Source of the DNA: Diphasiastrum complanatum
Lineage: Eukaryota > Streptophyta > Lycopodiopsida > Lycopodiales > Lycopodiaceae
Direction of reading: 5' to 3'
NCBI GenBank assembly: GCA_029204225.1
Contig: CM055095.1
Span: 38,090,597-38,154,596, forward strand
Length of the DNA stretch: 64,000 bases
The translations under genes were made by a program, and so were the position numbers. Each line of letters opens with the position of its first letter. Within the stretch, counting starts at the first letter, position 1. Positions 33,770 through 45,415 of the stretch are shown piece after piece. Below the pieces are notes generated by a model, which saw nothing but the letters and a program-made list of their open reading frames with translations, was not told the origin of the DNA and searched no databases.

Positions 33770-34043
33770 TCCATGTGTATATGTATGTATGCATAAATGT
33801 GTATATGTGTAGAAATGTATATATGATTTTGTGCATATGTGTATTTGTATATGTACTTGTGTATGTGTGTCTTTTTGTATGTGAGCAAAGGTGTATGTAG
33901 ATGCATGTGTATGTGTATGTGGGCATATGTGTTTGTTTATGTTTACATAGGTGTTTTGCATATGTATGTGTATATTTGTATGTATATGCTTGTGTATGAT
34001 TGTTTACATGGGTGTATGTGTATATTTGTATGTGTTTATGTGA
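33770..34043 (+). repeat. Imperfect TGTATATG/TGTATGTG microsatellite
   Basis: About 270 bp of TG/TA-rich tandem words directly before the LTR of gypsy B. Long open frames here are an artefact of the repeat. The complementary-type repeat is at 41,495-41,700. Confidence 0.85.
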
Positions 34044-34553
34044 TGTCCATGACCAGTACATAGGATACAGTATACTCCTAGTCTTGGATACACGGTACTC
34101 CAGTGACACAACCTGTTAGTTAAGCCACGTCATACTGGACGTGACCCGAAAGCAACTAATATTCTTGTGAGGCCCAGAACACATTAAGTGGAGTTTAGAC
34201 AAGGTATGAGACAGTGTATGCATGTGTAGAGTTATCAATAGCAATTCTATGAATAGTTGATCCATGCATAGGATTCTATTCTAGGTGAATCTATGTATAG
34301 GTAACATAGGGTTATGCATGGCTATGAGCCCAAGATGCATTAGGCTCTATATAAGAGGTCCAAACTCGTCCTACTCCTCATCGTGGTTCTTGATTCATTG
34401 TCAGGCTCTCACTTTACATTCATGCTTCTTGTTCCTTGGCTTGGGAGTGAGGCTTCTAGAGATTGATTCTACTTGGTTGGGTGGTTTCTCCACAGTGTGT
34501 TATCTTTTTGTGTTTAGGATTTGTAAGCAAGATCTAAGGAACTTCCCTTATAG
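34044..34553 (+). repeat. 5' LTR of gypsy B
   Basis: Starts TGTCCATGACCAGTACATAG and ends immediately before TGGTATCAGAGC. It is similar throughout to the two LTRs of gypsy A. It contains a TATATAAGAG motif near 34,351 that could be the element's own TATA box. The terminal bases before the primer site (TTATAG) are not the canonical CA, so the exact end may be a few bases earlier. Confidence 0.82.
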
Positions 34554-34566
34554 TGGTATCAGAGCA
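34554..34566 (+). other. Primer-binding site of gypsy B
   Basis: TGGTATCAGAGCA directly after the LTR, matching initiator tRNA-Met. Confidence 0.88.
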
Positions 34567-35779
34567 AGGCTTACAGGCTTGGAGAGGTGGTGCTTTTCAT
34601 TGGAGCTTGGTGGTATTCAACTAGTATTCTCATCCAAGGAGAGGAGCAAGGCTGAAAGTTTGTGGATCTTCCCAAATTCAATTTGCATGTTCCATATCTC
34701 TCTCAAATTCATTGTGGTTTATGGTGAATTGTGATAGAAAATCAATTTTGGTGTTGTTTTTAGAGTTTTAGCATGTGTAGCTCAAAACTAGTGAAGGATC
34801 TAAAATTTCCAGCAAGTTAATTCACTTTGAAGTAGTTGAAATTTTGCATGTTGGATTTTCTCATGTATTTGGATTCTAGACTTTTTTGTGGCCAAATTTG
34901 GCTTGTTTTCCATGTTTTTGGCACAAAATGGAGGGTAGAATTCAAAATCCAACAAGATCAGATCAATTGATTGGTTGTAACTCTGTATTTTGGATTTCAT
35001 GTGGATTTGGAAAACATTCTTGCATTAATAATAATTGTGCATGGTGAAAAAAACCTAGAAATGGCTAAAATTCATGATTTTTGCTTGGTTTTTCATGAAA
35101 TTGGATGGTAGGAGGTTGTTGAAAATCGATTGAAGCTGGTAAAAGATGAATCATAGTCTTTTGAAGCTATCCTAGAAGTTAGAGCCAAGAATTCCAGCAA
35201 TTGGGTTTGTAGGAAGTCAAAAAGTATCAAAATTTTACCAATTTTGGTGAATTTTGGGGGATGGATTTCTCTAAATCCATAAGGGGATCATTTTGGAATT
35301 TTTCCAGGATGATTTGTATTTCTTTTTACTTTCCCAGCAAGCTATCAGACCTGTAAATTGATGGGTAGAGGCTTATGTTTCAATTCCATCAAGTTTGTAG
35401 CAATTTTGACTTCTAGAGAATTCATGGCTCTCAGTCCTTTTTGCTTCATAGGATCTGTATGAAGGCTTTATGGAACTCTTAGAGACATATAAGACTGTTT
35501 GGGAGCATGGAGGGCAGGAGAAAATTTCGTTTCCGTCATTGGTTTCGTTTTGGTCATTTGCCTTTCCTCGTACTGGACAGCAAAAGATTCTCGTGCCAGA
35601 CCGCAAAAGATTCTCGTTCATGAATCTTTTGTGTTCGCAAACCGTTCGTCTTCGTCTCCTTTGACTTTCATGTTCGCAAAACTTTTCGTGCTTCGTGTCT
35701 CCTAACTTTCGTGTTCGCGAACACCTTCGTCAGGCTGAGGGTTGAAAGCTAGCAAGGCTTTGTAGTTAGAAACATTTCG

Positions 35780-35962
35780 TTTCTTCAGCTCCCTCTCAAA
35801 GCATGATAGCTTTACGATCCCGAGACTACTCCTCTGTCTCTCAAAGAGTCCTTTGTCCAGAGCTTTAGTGAAGATGTCAACAACCATGTCTTTCGTTCCT
35901 ATGAAGGTGGTCTGCATCATCTTCTTTTCAATTAGATCCCTGATCAAGTGATACTTGATCAT
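35780..35962 (-). pseudogene. Copia RNase H C-terminal end
   Basis: The minus strand reads YHLIRDLIEKKMMQTTFIGT then KDMVVDIFTKALDKGLFERQ, the characteristic end of copia polyproteins (..VADIFTK..). It is about 60 residues and has no upstream RNase H or RT. The frame continues about 25 codons into the adjacent repeat. Confidence 0.8.
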
Positions 35963-36409
35963 AGAACTTGTCTCGCACGTAGGCGGACTTGTTATCTGTA
36001 TTTCGTCTTGATTGCTTACTGGTATCAGACTACTACATTACACTGTATGTGTGCTCTTTGCTAATCTATATGTCAAGTATCATTCAGTAAGTATAGTCGC
36101 TCTATGTAAATCTGAGATTAGAGTGCTTAAGCATTTACAACTAATCAGGGAATCACAAAAGTGGAAGAGCCAATAGAAACCAAGGGGCAAGGGCCTCCCC
36201 AAAGATAAAAGAAAACACCTCTTGTACTTCATTTTACATGCTAATAGAGAGAAAGAAATTCTACCATTTTGGACATTCAAGCATCCTCATTCTGCTATTG
36301 CTTTGTGTCATTTGCTCTTTTGTTGTGTTTGCTATTTCCTTTCATTTTGTTATTCATTGTTTATGATTAGTGAAAGCTCCTCTATTTGATTCATGCAATA
36401 GCTAATGTG

Positions 36410-36517
<108 letters not shown>

Positions 36518-37626
36518 GGATGTGTATGTGGTCAAATAGTGCTAGTTTAGAACTAGAGTTAGTGTGGGTTAGAGTTAGATTCCATGACCTAAAATGTATC
36601 TGCTAACGTCATGCCATTAGATCAGATATCTGTACTTCTGGGTACTTGCATGATCTCGCTGGTACTCTTTGGAGCGTGGAGGGTAGGAGAAGGTTTCGTT
36701 TATGTAATTGGTTTCGTTTTGGTCGTTTGCCTTCTCTTGTATCGGACTGCAAAAGATTCTTGTGCCAGACCGCAAAAGATTCTCATTCATGAATCTTTCG
36801 TGTTCACAAACCGTTCGCCTTCGTCTTCTTTGACTTTCGTGTTCGTGAAACTTTGCGTGCTTCGTGTCTCCTGACTTTCGTGTTCGCGAACATCTTCGTC
36901 AGGCTGAGGGTTGAAAGCTAGCAAGACTTTGTAGTTAGAAACAACTTCACTAGGTGACAAGCTGACGTAGCAAGTGTCTTGTTCACTGGGTCTCCCTCTG
37001 TACTGAACTTTACAACACCCAATTTGGTGTCCTATAGCCCAAGATATGAGCATATGAAGTTTTGCAATTTTGTGAGCAAAATTGGTAAAATTTCCCATTG
37101 TTCTGATTGCATGCATGACAATTTTCTATTTTCATGTACTATGCTTGCAAGGAATGTCTGCATGTGGTTTCTCTGAGTGATTTTGACATGCATGAGTTGG
37201 TTAGATCTTTTTAGAGTGGTCATACGCATGTACTCTGACGGTTAGATACAAAACTGGATTTTATAGCTGACAATTTCCGTAGAACTGAATTTTTACGTAA
37301 ATTTTCGTAAAGTAAATTAGTTTAATGTCGCATGTCTTGCATGCCTGATGGACATTAATAAGATAAAATTAAAAATCGAATAGTGAATCGAATTTTCAAT
37401 TTTGATTGCTTAAAAACTGATTGTGATTTTTTGTGAAATTTTAAAAAACGTAAAAAAAATAAAAGTGCAAAAATTTGAAATTTTTCGTTTTTTCCAGTTT
37501 CTTGTAATGTCTATGAAATTGACCATACTGGAGTCAATTTCAGTCAGTTTATTGGTCGACAGTACTTCACTATGAGTTAATCAGATATTAGCTAAATTTA
37601 GTAATTTTCAGGATAGATATATCAAG

Positions 37627-38340
37627 ATGGCCGAAGAAACTTCAAATCAAGCTACAAATCTAGGTGCGGCATCTTATATGGTGATTTGTCAACAGTTGAG
37701 TACGGCACCCAATGATATGAATAATCGTAATCAGATGAGAGATCAACAGATGGAGGTCCTTTTGAATCAAGTTAAATTGATGTCTTCACCCAATCTCGAT
37801 TTTCAACCAGAGGCTTATGCGGACGAGAAAAAGAAGAAGAAACCTGAGGTCGTCGAGGATTGGTTGGCCAAGTGGAGTAGTTACTTCAATCTGCACGGTG
37901 TTCCTGATGAGAAGAAAATTGAAAGTGTCGTGTTGTTCTTACGTGGCAAAGCATCATCGTGGTGGCGAGATTTACCGGTGAAGCCAACTACTTGGGATGC
38001 GTTTTGCGAAAGTTTTCAAAAAAGCTTTCGTAGTTGCTAATGACGTGGACTACTACCTAAAGTTCGTGAACTGCAAGATGGATACAAATAGTTTAGACTC
38101 TTATATCCAGGAATTCATGGACCTATGGAATAGTGTTCCATCATTTGATGCAAACTTGGCATTATGGTAGTTTGTCCTAGGTTTGTCAGCCGACTATCAG
38201 ACGAATGCAGGCAAAATGTGCTTCAAAGCCTCGAGGATGTGTTTCGGATTGCGAAAGCATATGATTCCACAGTGGTGGCATCCAGGAGGCAATTTCCGCA
38301 AATTCCAACCACTTTGAAAACCAAGAAGGTTAAGAAGCGT
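37627..38340 (+). pseudogene. Gypsy B gag, frameshifted
   Basis: ATG at 37,627 opens MAEETSNQATNLGAASY and a readable gag of 137 codons with WLAKWSSYFNLHGVPDEKKI and FLRGKASSWWRDLPVKPTTW, the conserved retrotransposon gag core. A stop at 38,038 follows a frameshift. The rest (VVANDVDYYLKFVNCKMD, SYIQEFMDLWNSVPSFDANL, FVLGLSADYQ) continues in other frames to about 38,340, where copia sequence takes over. A Lys run (KKKKK) lies at about residue 75. Confidence 0.88.
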
Positions 38341-38345
38341 ATTCT

Positions 38346-39426
38346 AGATGGTCTACAGTCATGTTCATAAAGCACAAATCAGAAGCATTTGAATGCTTCA
38401 AGAAGATCAAGGCCATGGCTGAGACCCTGTAGAAAAATGGTGAGATTAGAGAATATCGACTGATATCAGATCAGAGGAGCTCTGGTAGAAACAGATGCTA
38501 AAGAAACAAAGTGTTTCTATCACCAAAGCTTTGCTAGCTTTCAACTCCCAACCTGACGAAAAGACACGAAGCGAAAATGTTCGCGAACATCACGAAAAGA
38601 CACGAAACAAAAATGTTCGCAAACATCCTGACGAAAAGACACGAACGCGAAATATTCGCGAAAGAAAAATGTTCGTGACACAACAGGGGGAAAGTCAGAT
38701 GATGCGAAAGTCAAACGACTCGGAGCGACACAAAAATCTTCGCGACACCTTTTTGCCATTCACGCTCCAAAGGATCAAGAAGATCATACAAGTACCATGA
38801 ATTACATATCCCTGATCTGATATGATGACATCAGTGGAAGAGCATTAGGACGTGCCTAACCCACCATTCTTGTAATCCATGATTAGTTATAGATTGTTTA
38901 ATCTATCTAATCAGAGATGCTACTCTGAATGTATGCAATTACTAGATGTATAAAATACATACAGTAGCAGATAGAATATATACAAAATAGAAGTCCACCT
39001 GTGAGCGAGACAATTTTGTCAGCAGGATCCACAGAGATCCAAGAAGTCCGCTAGTAAATGAGACATTATTCGTGGAAGAACACCGCTTCTCTCACACCAA
39101 TGCGCTGTGTGGGTCTGTCATACAACGCTCGAAATCAAGAGGACCAATAGATGATATTGTAGCTATTACGCACATATCACTCTTAATGTTTGTATGATTT
39201 TGAATGAATTACTGTCTGGTATTGCTCGTGTATCTCATTCACCTTTTATCAATTTTACACACTGGTTCAATTTTGTTGAATGTTGTATTAATTTATAATG
39301 TAGATCAGCAGTGTCTGTCTAATTTCTGGAGGATTGTAGGAATAATATAACATGTAGTGACCAACAATCATATCTGAAATCCATCCGAATTCATTTCATT
39401 CGTGATTAATTTATTTTTCGCTTCAG
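38346..39426 (+). repeat. Copia junk: integrase scrap, 3' UTR-like repeats and LTR-like DNA
   Basis: The first about 90 bp repeat the integrase segment at 40,600-40,690 (CTAGATGGTCTACA.. through AAGGCCATGGCTGAGACC). From 38,490 the sequence matches the region after pol seen at 35,700-35,780 (KALLAFN peptide), followed by several GACACGAA..GTTCGCGAACATC repeats and the block CACGCTCCAAAGGATCAAGA also present in inverse at 36,640-36,670. The 38,800-39,426 part is probably the LTR of copia E because primer sites follow. The LTR start is not resolved. Confidence 0.6.
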
Positions 39427-39581
39427 TGGTATCAGAGCGTTCTTGACGTTTCTGAATCCACAATTTCCTTCAGTGGTATCAGAGCGTTCTTGATGTTTCT
39501 AAATCCACAATTTTCTTCAGTGATATCAGAGCGTTCTCGACGTTTCTAAAATCTCCAATTTCCCATCAGTGGTATCAGAGC
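39427..39581 (+). repeat. Four tandem copies of the copia primer-binding site
   Basis: TGGTATCAGAGCG starts at 39,427 and 39,474, a one-base variant (TGATATCAGAGCG) at 39,521, and TGGTATCAGAGCC at 39,570. The repeat unit is 47 bp (last interval 49 bp) and includes TTCTTGACGTTTCTGAATCC. Copia elements normally have one such site next to the LTR. Confidence 0.93.
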
Positions 39582-39677
39582 CTGTCATAGTCTAACATAA
39601 CTACAAAAATATAAGATCCAGGAGGCTAAGCATTCAAGACAAAGAACCATGAACAAGTGAGAACACAATTCACAGCA

Positions 39678-40031
39678 ATGGCTTCAGTAAGTAGTATACA
39701 ATCGAAGATCTATACAATCCTCCACTCATCAGGATCTAACTTCCTAGCATGGAAAGGTAAGACATCGCTTATAGTAAAGGGAGAAGGAATATTTCCCTGG
39801 GTGGATGGCATCGAGGAGATGCCTATAACAACAGGCAAGGAGTTACGCAAATGGAGGGAGAAGAATGACAAGGCAGTAGTTGTATTATCTTCCTCCATCG
39901 AGAATAGCCTAACTCTTGACCTGGCTACCATCTCTAAAGCAAAAGAGATGTGGGATACTTTACTGACAATATTTCAGACGAAATCACGCAGTCAGATCAT
40001 GCCACTCGAAGATCAGTTGACAAATCTCTAG
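39678..40031 (+). pseudogene. Copia E gag N-terminal part
   Basis: ATG at 39,678 gives MASVSSIQSKIYTILHSSGS then NFLAWKGKTSLIVKGEGIFP, followed by SKAKEMWDTLLTIFQTKS, the copia gag (UBN2-type) pattern. It stops at 40,029. The remaining capsid part (VGWQRSHFLYQKDERSVDTIS) is in another frame, and the zinc knuckle is absent. Confidence 0.78.
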
Positions 40032-40289
40032 TGGGATGGCAAAGATCTCACTTCCTTTATCAAAAAGATGAAAGATCTGTAGATACAATCTCGATTGAAG
40101 AAGAGGTAGTGAAAGCTCCTTCAAAGACATTACTCTCTATAGAAAGCTATTTGGGTCACTTATCTATCTCACCATTACTAGACCAAATCTAAGCCAAGAA
40201 GCAACAACACTAATAGCTGAATTCTACCATGCGGCGGAATTCAAAGAGCAAATTTCTGATGAAAAAAAAACCATCAGAATTGTTAATGA

Positions 40290-41490
40290 CTTACAACAAA
40301 AGTAGCAATGAAGACTACAACTCAACACATGACTCCCCGAAGGGAGTGGTTTACTGAATACGAAGCTTGTACCAAACAACAATTCATTTACCTTGGAGAT
40401 TCAAGCACCATCCGCGTTGAAGGAAAATGAACAATCAAGATTCTGTTCAAGAACAATCTTTCTATCGCTGTTCCAAATGTTCTTCATGCACTTCAACTAT
40501 CTAAGAATCTGTTATCGATTTCAAAGATAGAAAGATGGTCCAATGCAACTCCATCCTTAGGCTATGTAATCGATTTTATCACTTTCATAGATGATTATTC
40601 TAGATGGTCTACAATCACGTTTATAAAGCACAAATCGGAAGCCTTTGAATGCTTCAAGAAGTTCAAGGCCATGGCTGAGACCCAAACATCTAATAAAGTG
40701 AAAGCACTCCGAACTGATGGTGGCGGTGAATACATCTCCAATGAGATGTCTGAATATCTAGTTGAACATGGCATTCGAAGACAATTTGCAACCTCCTACA
40801 TGCCTCAATAAAATGAAATTGCATAAAGGAAGAATCGAACGCTTCTTAATTCAGCCAGATCCATGCTACATAAATCGCACTTACCTATGAAATTCTGGAC
40901 AAAGGCTACTGCCACTACCTGTTATGTTCAAAACAGATCCAGCACCAAAGCCGTCCATAACAAAACTCCTTATCAAGTATGGCATGGACACAAGCCTAGT
41001 GTCAGCCATGTAAAAATTTCTAGTTGTATATGTTTTGTTCATGTTTCTAATAAGCTTAGGAAGAAACTAGACGAGAGGTCAAATACATGTATTTTCATTG
41101 GCTATCCCGATGAACATAATACGTATAAAATTTCTAATCCATCCAACAATGTAACATTTGTTTCTAGGGATGTAATCTTCAAGGAAGATACATTCTATGA
41201 CTTTAAGCAACCATCGATCAATGATCTTGTGTCATTTCATCCTATTCTACACAACATAGAACCTTCCACTCATGATGTTTCTTCTACAAAACCTGTAGCT
41301 ATAGCTACAAAAGTCAAGCAGCCCACAACACCTATCACTAGACCAGACAAAGCTAGCTCAAGCAGATCTGGACAAATTCAAGAAGACACACCATCGCAAT
41401 CTGGTCAACCACTTGTTCGAAGATCCTCAAGGACTCGAACAGTTCCTGAGAGGTATGCACCTCAATCTTTCTGGACTTCATATGAACTCA
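40290..41490 (+). pseudogene. Copia E protease remnant and integrase with stop at the catalytic Glu
   Basis: A decayed protease segment (HMTPRREWF-like words near 40,325, GDSSTIRVEG near 40,400) leads into the integrase core: FITFIDDYSRW (40,575), KALRTDGGGEYIS (second Asp, near 40,705) and, where PQQNEIAERKNR is the usual form, two codons are now TAA. One of these, 40,824-40,826, replaces the catalytic Glu. From 40,863 the frame is open again: MLHKSHLPMKFWTKA, TPYQVWHGHKPSVSHVK, CIFIGYPDEHNTYKI, then a Pro/Ser-rich linker ending RRSSRTRTVPERY before the microsatellite. Confidence 0.85.
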
Positions 41491-41494
41491 CATT

Positions 41495-41705
41495 TGTACA
41501 CATACATATACATACACACATGCACATGCACATACATGTACACATACATACACATACACATATACACACATACATGCACATACACATACATATACATATA
41601 CATACACACAAATGCACATACATACACATACACACACAAACATATACAGTCATACACATACACATGCACACACAGACAATCACATCACATGAACACATAT
41701 ACTAT
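41495..41705 (+). repeat. (CACATA)n-type microsatellite
   Basis: About 200 bp of imperfect ACACATACA words directly after the copia E linker. Reading frames through it encode only low-complexity His/Ile/Thr or Cys/Met/Val peptides and are not genes. Confidence 0.9.
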
Positions 41706-42172
41706 AAAGACCCTAAGGGATAACCCCTAAGATGAGGATAGGAAAACACAATAGGAGAGACTATGGAGCCAAACCACCCAACCAAACCTAGATCAAATCT
41801 GGATCTGGCCCCCAAGCCATGCCATGTGAAGCAAGAGGAGAAGAGAGAAACTGGTAACCTAAACCCAATATGTCAATCCCTACCTCATTATATAAAGAGT
41901 AGAGTCCTGTGCATAAAACCATGCAATCCCCATGCATGTCAACTACAAATAGATCACATCTCTTAATGCAGTCCTCCTACCTATATCCGTCACACGTACA
42001 TGCAATGCTCCATATGTCTCAATTAATGTGTTTGGGTCCTCTCAAGGTAATTAGTCACAAACAGGCCTTGAAATGGAATAAAATCAAGACGTGACCAACA
42101 ATCTTGAATACCGCAGGCCCGGTCTACCATATTAGGACTATTCCAGGTAACCGAATATGGCCATAACATTCT
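41706..42172 (-). repeat. Probable gypsy LTR (minus strand)
   Basis: On the minus strand a purine tract AAAGAGGGAAGAA is followed by TGTTATGGCCATATTCGG, the typical junction of an internal polypurine tract with a 3' LTR. A TTTATATAATGAGG motif about 290 bp into it could be the LTR TATA box. The far end merges with the microsatellite. No second LTR was found. Confidence 0.55.
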
Positions 42173-44802
42173 TCCCTCTTTAAACTGCTTCTATCCTTAG
42201 AAGCTCCTCAAAACATGAAAGAATTATAGGAACAGTTCCTTTAACTTTCAATATTAACTGAGAAAATCATTATTCTTAGTCCGACTTTTATATCAAACAA
42301 GTACTCAGAGATTAACCTATTTCCAATCGTTAATCTTTGTCCTTGAGTACAACCTTTGGTTTGAAAAGTACACTAAGAGATATATTTTCTCAACTGCGTT
42401 ACACTCAAAACAAGTTAGTAACATCACCTTCATGTAAAACACTTACATGAACCAACTGAGTGAAATATTACCTGACTTAGGAGATTAAAGTTAAAGAAAA
42501 AATAATAATTACAGTCTGAAATCATCCACAAACTCTGACAGACAATTCATAAAAAACTTCCAAGTACAACTATCCTTAGAATCCAATTCTAAGATATGAT
42601 ATTTATTCAACTAGAATCTAAGATATAGAATGGTTAAAACTCAACTTTGAGTATCCTAAATACTCTTTTGAGTTAAATGCTCCTGTTTCTAGCACCAAAT
42701 GCAAGAAAATAGCATTCATTCATCTTAATAGACTTGTCTGTCTCCTATGATAACTGGAGATCCAATCAAATGAAGAACTGTACTCAAACATTTGCAGACC
42801 ATAAACTGTAGTAGAATAACATCCACTAAAATCCCCACAAATAAAATAATTATCTTGTGAGAATGTCTGTGAGATCCATAGGTTCTCAAGTAAAATACTG
42901 GAGTAGAGAGATTCAAAACACTGATCTGAATTCTTACTCAAATAATAGATCAATAATTAATCATCACACTTAAGAATTATCACAATTTTCTTATAGTTTT
43001 CTGACAATAATTAAAACTCTATTTACGATCCGTCAATCATAAATATTTAGATTCGTATGATTCGTCATTCATAATTTTCTGGAATCCAAAATCGTACTTA
43101 ATCATTTTCAGGATATTGGAGTATATGCCCAACATAACTCAGGAAAAATAAGAATCATTCCAAAATCTTTCCACTAAAAAAATCCTGGATTTAGAAATGT
43201 TTTTCAAACAAGATTCTTTAACTGAAGTGCAAGATTCAAGTTCCATAAACCACTGGTAATCAAAGACTGAACGCATACCAAAGTAACAATCATCTTCAAC
43301 TACAAAAGCTTTAGATTACAATCTAGAATCAAATCTAGATACCCAAAGTCCTGTTCATGAATATCAATTCAGTTATTATTCTTGGATTCATTATGATTCG
43401 TTATCCTATTGAGCACTCTGGGATATAGTCCTAGAATTTTCTTTCCAAAATTACTGATGTCCCATACCATCAACTTTTCCTTCCAAAAAACTCTTAATCG
43501 CCTTATCTGATATTTTAGAGATCCATTGATCGTCTAGCTGTCCTATAATCCACATAGGATATTATCTCTTGTTCCCAAACACTAGAGAATCCATTTATTC
43601 GAATGACTGGCATGCCACTCAGATGGATACCACAAATTCACATCTGATCTTGTGATTTAACAGAAGAATTAACATGGTTAATATTACATTCTGATCATTT
43701 CTGGTTAATGATAAACTGCAAAACCCTACTGATGCATCAAATCTAGGGACAAGCTTTTGTCAACTAACAAATCCAATGTAATACACGTATCAGATTCCAC
43801 TTCTAACATCACATTTGACATCGAAAACTGTGGATAATTCAATGGTTATAAAGATATAAGTTACGAATCAATTAAATGAATTTAATTCAAGAAATTAATA
43901 CCCGACATTAAGCAATTATTTACTGAGATTACCAAAATCCTAACTGCAAAATACATTTCCCGATCACACTTACTACCACTGATGTCCACTCTTCTTCCCT
44001 CCTTAGAACTTTCTGTTCCCTGAAAATCTATTTCAGCTAAGGTACCAAGAAGACGTAACGACATTAGTAAATGTTTAGTATTAATTGCTGTAGGAAAAAA
44101 TCTGAAACAATTTCATTTATATCCTATATCTGGGTTGAATAACTGATATATCCAAAAATCATTTACTAATATGAAAACCACTACTAGTCAGATCTTTTGA
44201 ATATAATTCACCATAGGATTTAACTGGAAATGAAATCAGTTTTTTGATTCCTATTATTACAATTTTTCCAATAAAATTGGACCGTTTTTTCCTTTTATTG
44301 ACTGGTCTGACATTACTCCATCAATATTGACAAAAATGATCCAAACTCAGAATATGAAATTACATGAATGGAAATCCTACCAATAGGATTCCAGAAACTC
44401 TTAAATTGTATCCAAACAAGATTCATCTGCTCGAATAAAGAGTTCTGTCATCATTCATTTTATCAGGTCATTCCATATTGTTTAAAGGTTTTACCCTCAA
44501 TTTTCACGAGTATCTTGCACCAACGTTCACTTGACCCATTTCCAACGATCAATATCATTAGAAATATATAAGACAAGTAACAGATCTCAAACTTTAACCA
44601 AGTTCGAAATTCAACAGAAAAGAAAAAATTCAATTTTAACTTTCAATCTGGGAAGAACTTAGCTTCCATAGTTTAGTCACCATAAAACACAATACCAAAA
44701 AAATTAAATTTTCTTTGACCGAGTACCGTTTTGGAAAGGTACCCATGAGGAACGAATATTTCACTGTCATCCTAAATCTATAAATCAAATTCATAGACGA
44801 AC
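42173..44802. other. AT-rich region, probably decayed retroelement interior
   Basis: About 2.6 kb without a usable reading frame. It adjoins the LTR-like block on its left, so it may be the worn interior of that minus-strand element. One short minus-strand stretch (43,882-44,064, DFQGTESSKEGRRVDISGSK) looks more protein-like than the rest but matches nothing I know. Confidence 0.35.
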
Positions 44803-44824
44803 TGTTAGAATAACAAAATCTCGC

Positions 44825-44923
<99 letters not shown>

Positions 44924-45408
44924 AACTATTCATTACTTACTGATCTCTTAATCGTTGATTGTGCTCTAAGATTAACACACACAAATGTAAAAATATGATT
45001 AGCTATTTATACTAAGCAAATCCGACAACGTCCACCAGTAGGATAGCTAATTAGGTCGTCAAATGCGTCATCCAGTTGGCTGTGATGTGCTAGTATCCAT
45101 CCAGATAGTCTTCCCAAAAATTTACTTGCTATACGGTTAGAGCAAGTCTGTAGCCTTTAAGACGAACAAGAAATTGTCTTGCAAAAAACACAAAGGTCTT
45201 CGCTAAAGGCGTCTCCTTAACATTTGAGACATCTGGCATTTTGCAAAAAAACCGAAGTGAGAGAAAATCTCGAAAATGCTGACACTGTAAACTGTTTCTG
45301 AGTAGTTATGCAGACTGTGTAAAAACACGAAGAAATCTGCAGGTCTGAATAAAAGTTCGACGAAGATTAAAATGTCGATTAGTCGATTAGTAGAAAAATA
45401 ATCCAACA
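44803..45408 (-). repeat. 3' LTR of copia F, containing a (GA)n tract
   Basis: TGTTAGAATAACAAAATC...ATAATCCAACA, 606 bp, followed on the plus strand by CTCCCCCTTAATCTG (the complement of a polypurine tract) and the end of pol. Related LTRs are at 46,919-48,082 and 53,231-54,196; all share TTAGGTCGTCAAATGCG-like words. A (GA) run occupies 44,828-44,921. Confidence 0.8.
44828..44921 (+). repeat. (GA)n microsatellite
   Basis: About 47 GA units within the copia F LTR, about 25 bp from its end. Confidence 0.95.
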
Positions 45409-45415
45409 CTCCCCC

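Larger units (their letters stand above)
39427..41490 (+). mobile_element. Ty1/copia element E, gag to integrase, internally deleted
   Basis: Plus-strand copia interior: leader with repeated primer sites, gag N-terminal part, protease remnant and integrase. RT and RNase H are missing; the coding part runs into a CACATA microsatellite. Several deletions relative to a complete copia polyprotein are evident. Confidence 0.82.

Noticed and set aside
33428-34109. Long open frames through the TGTATATG repeat on both strands
   Set aside because: They consist of low-complexity His/Thr/Tyr or Cys/Met/Val peptides produced by the microsatellite.
41462-41730. Open frames in the CACATA repeat
   Set aside because: Same artefact; only the part before 41,490 belongs to a real (broken) copia frame.
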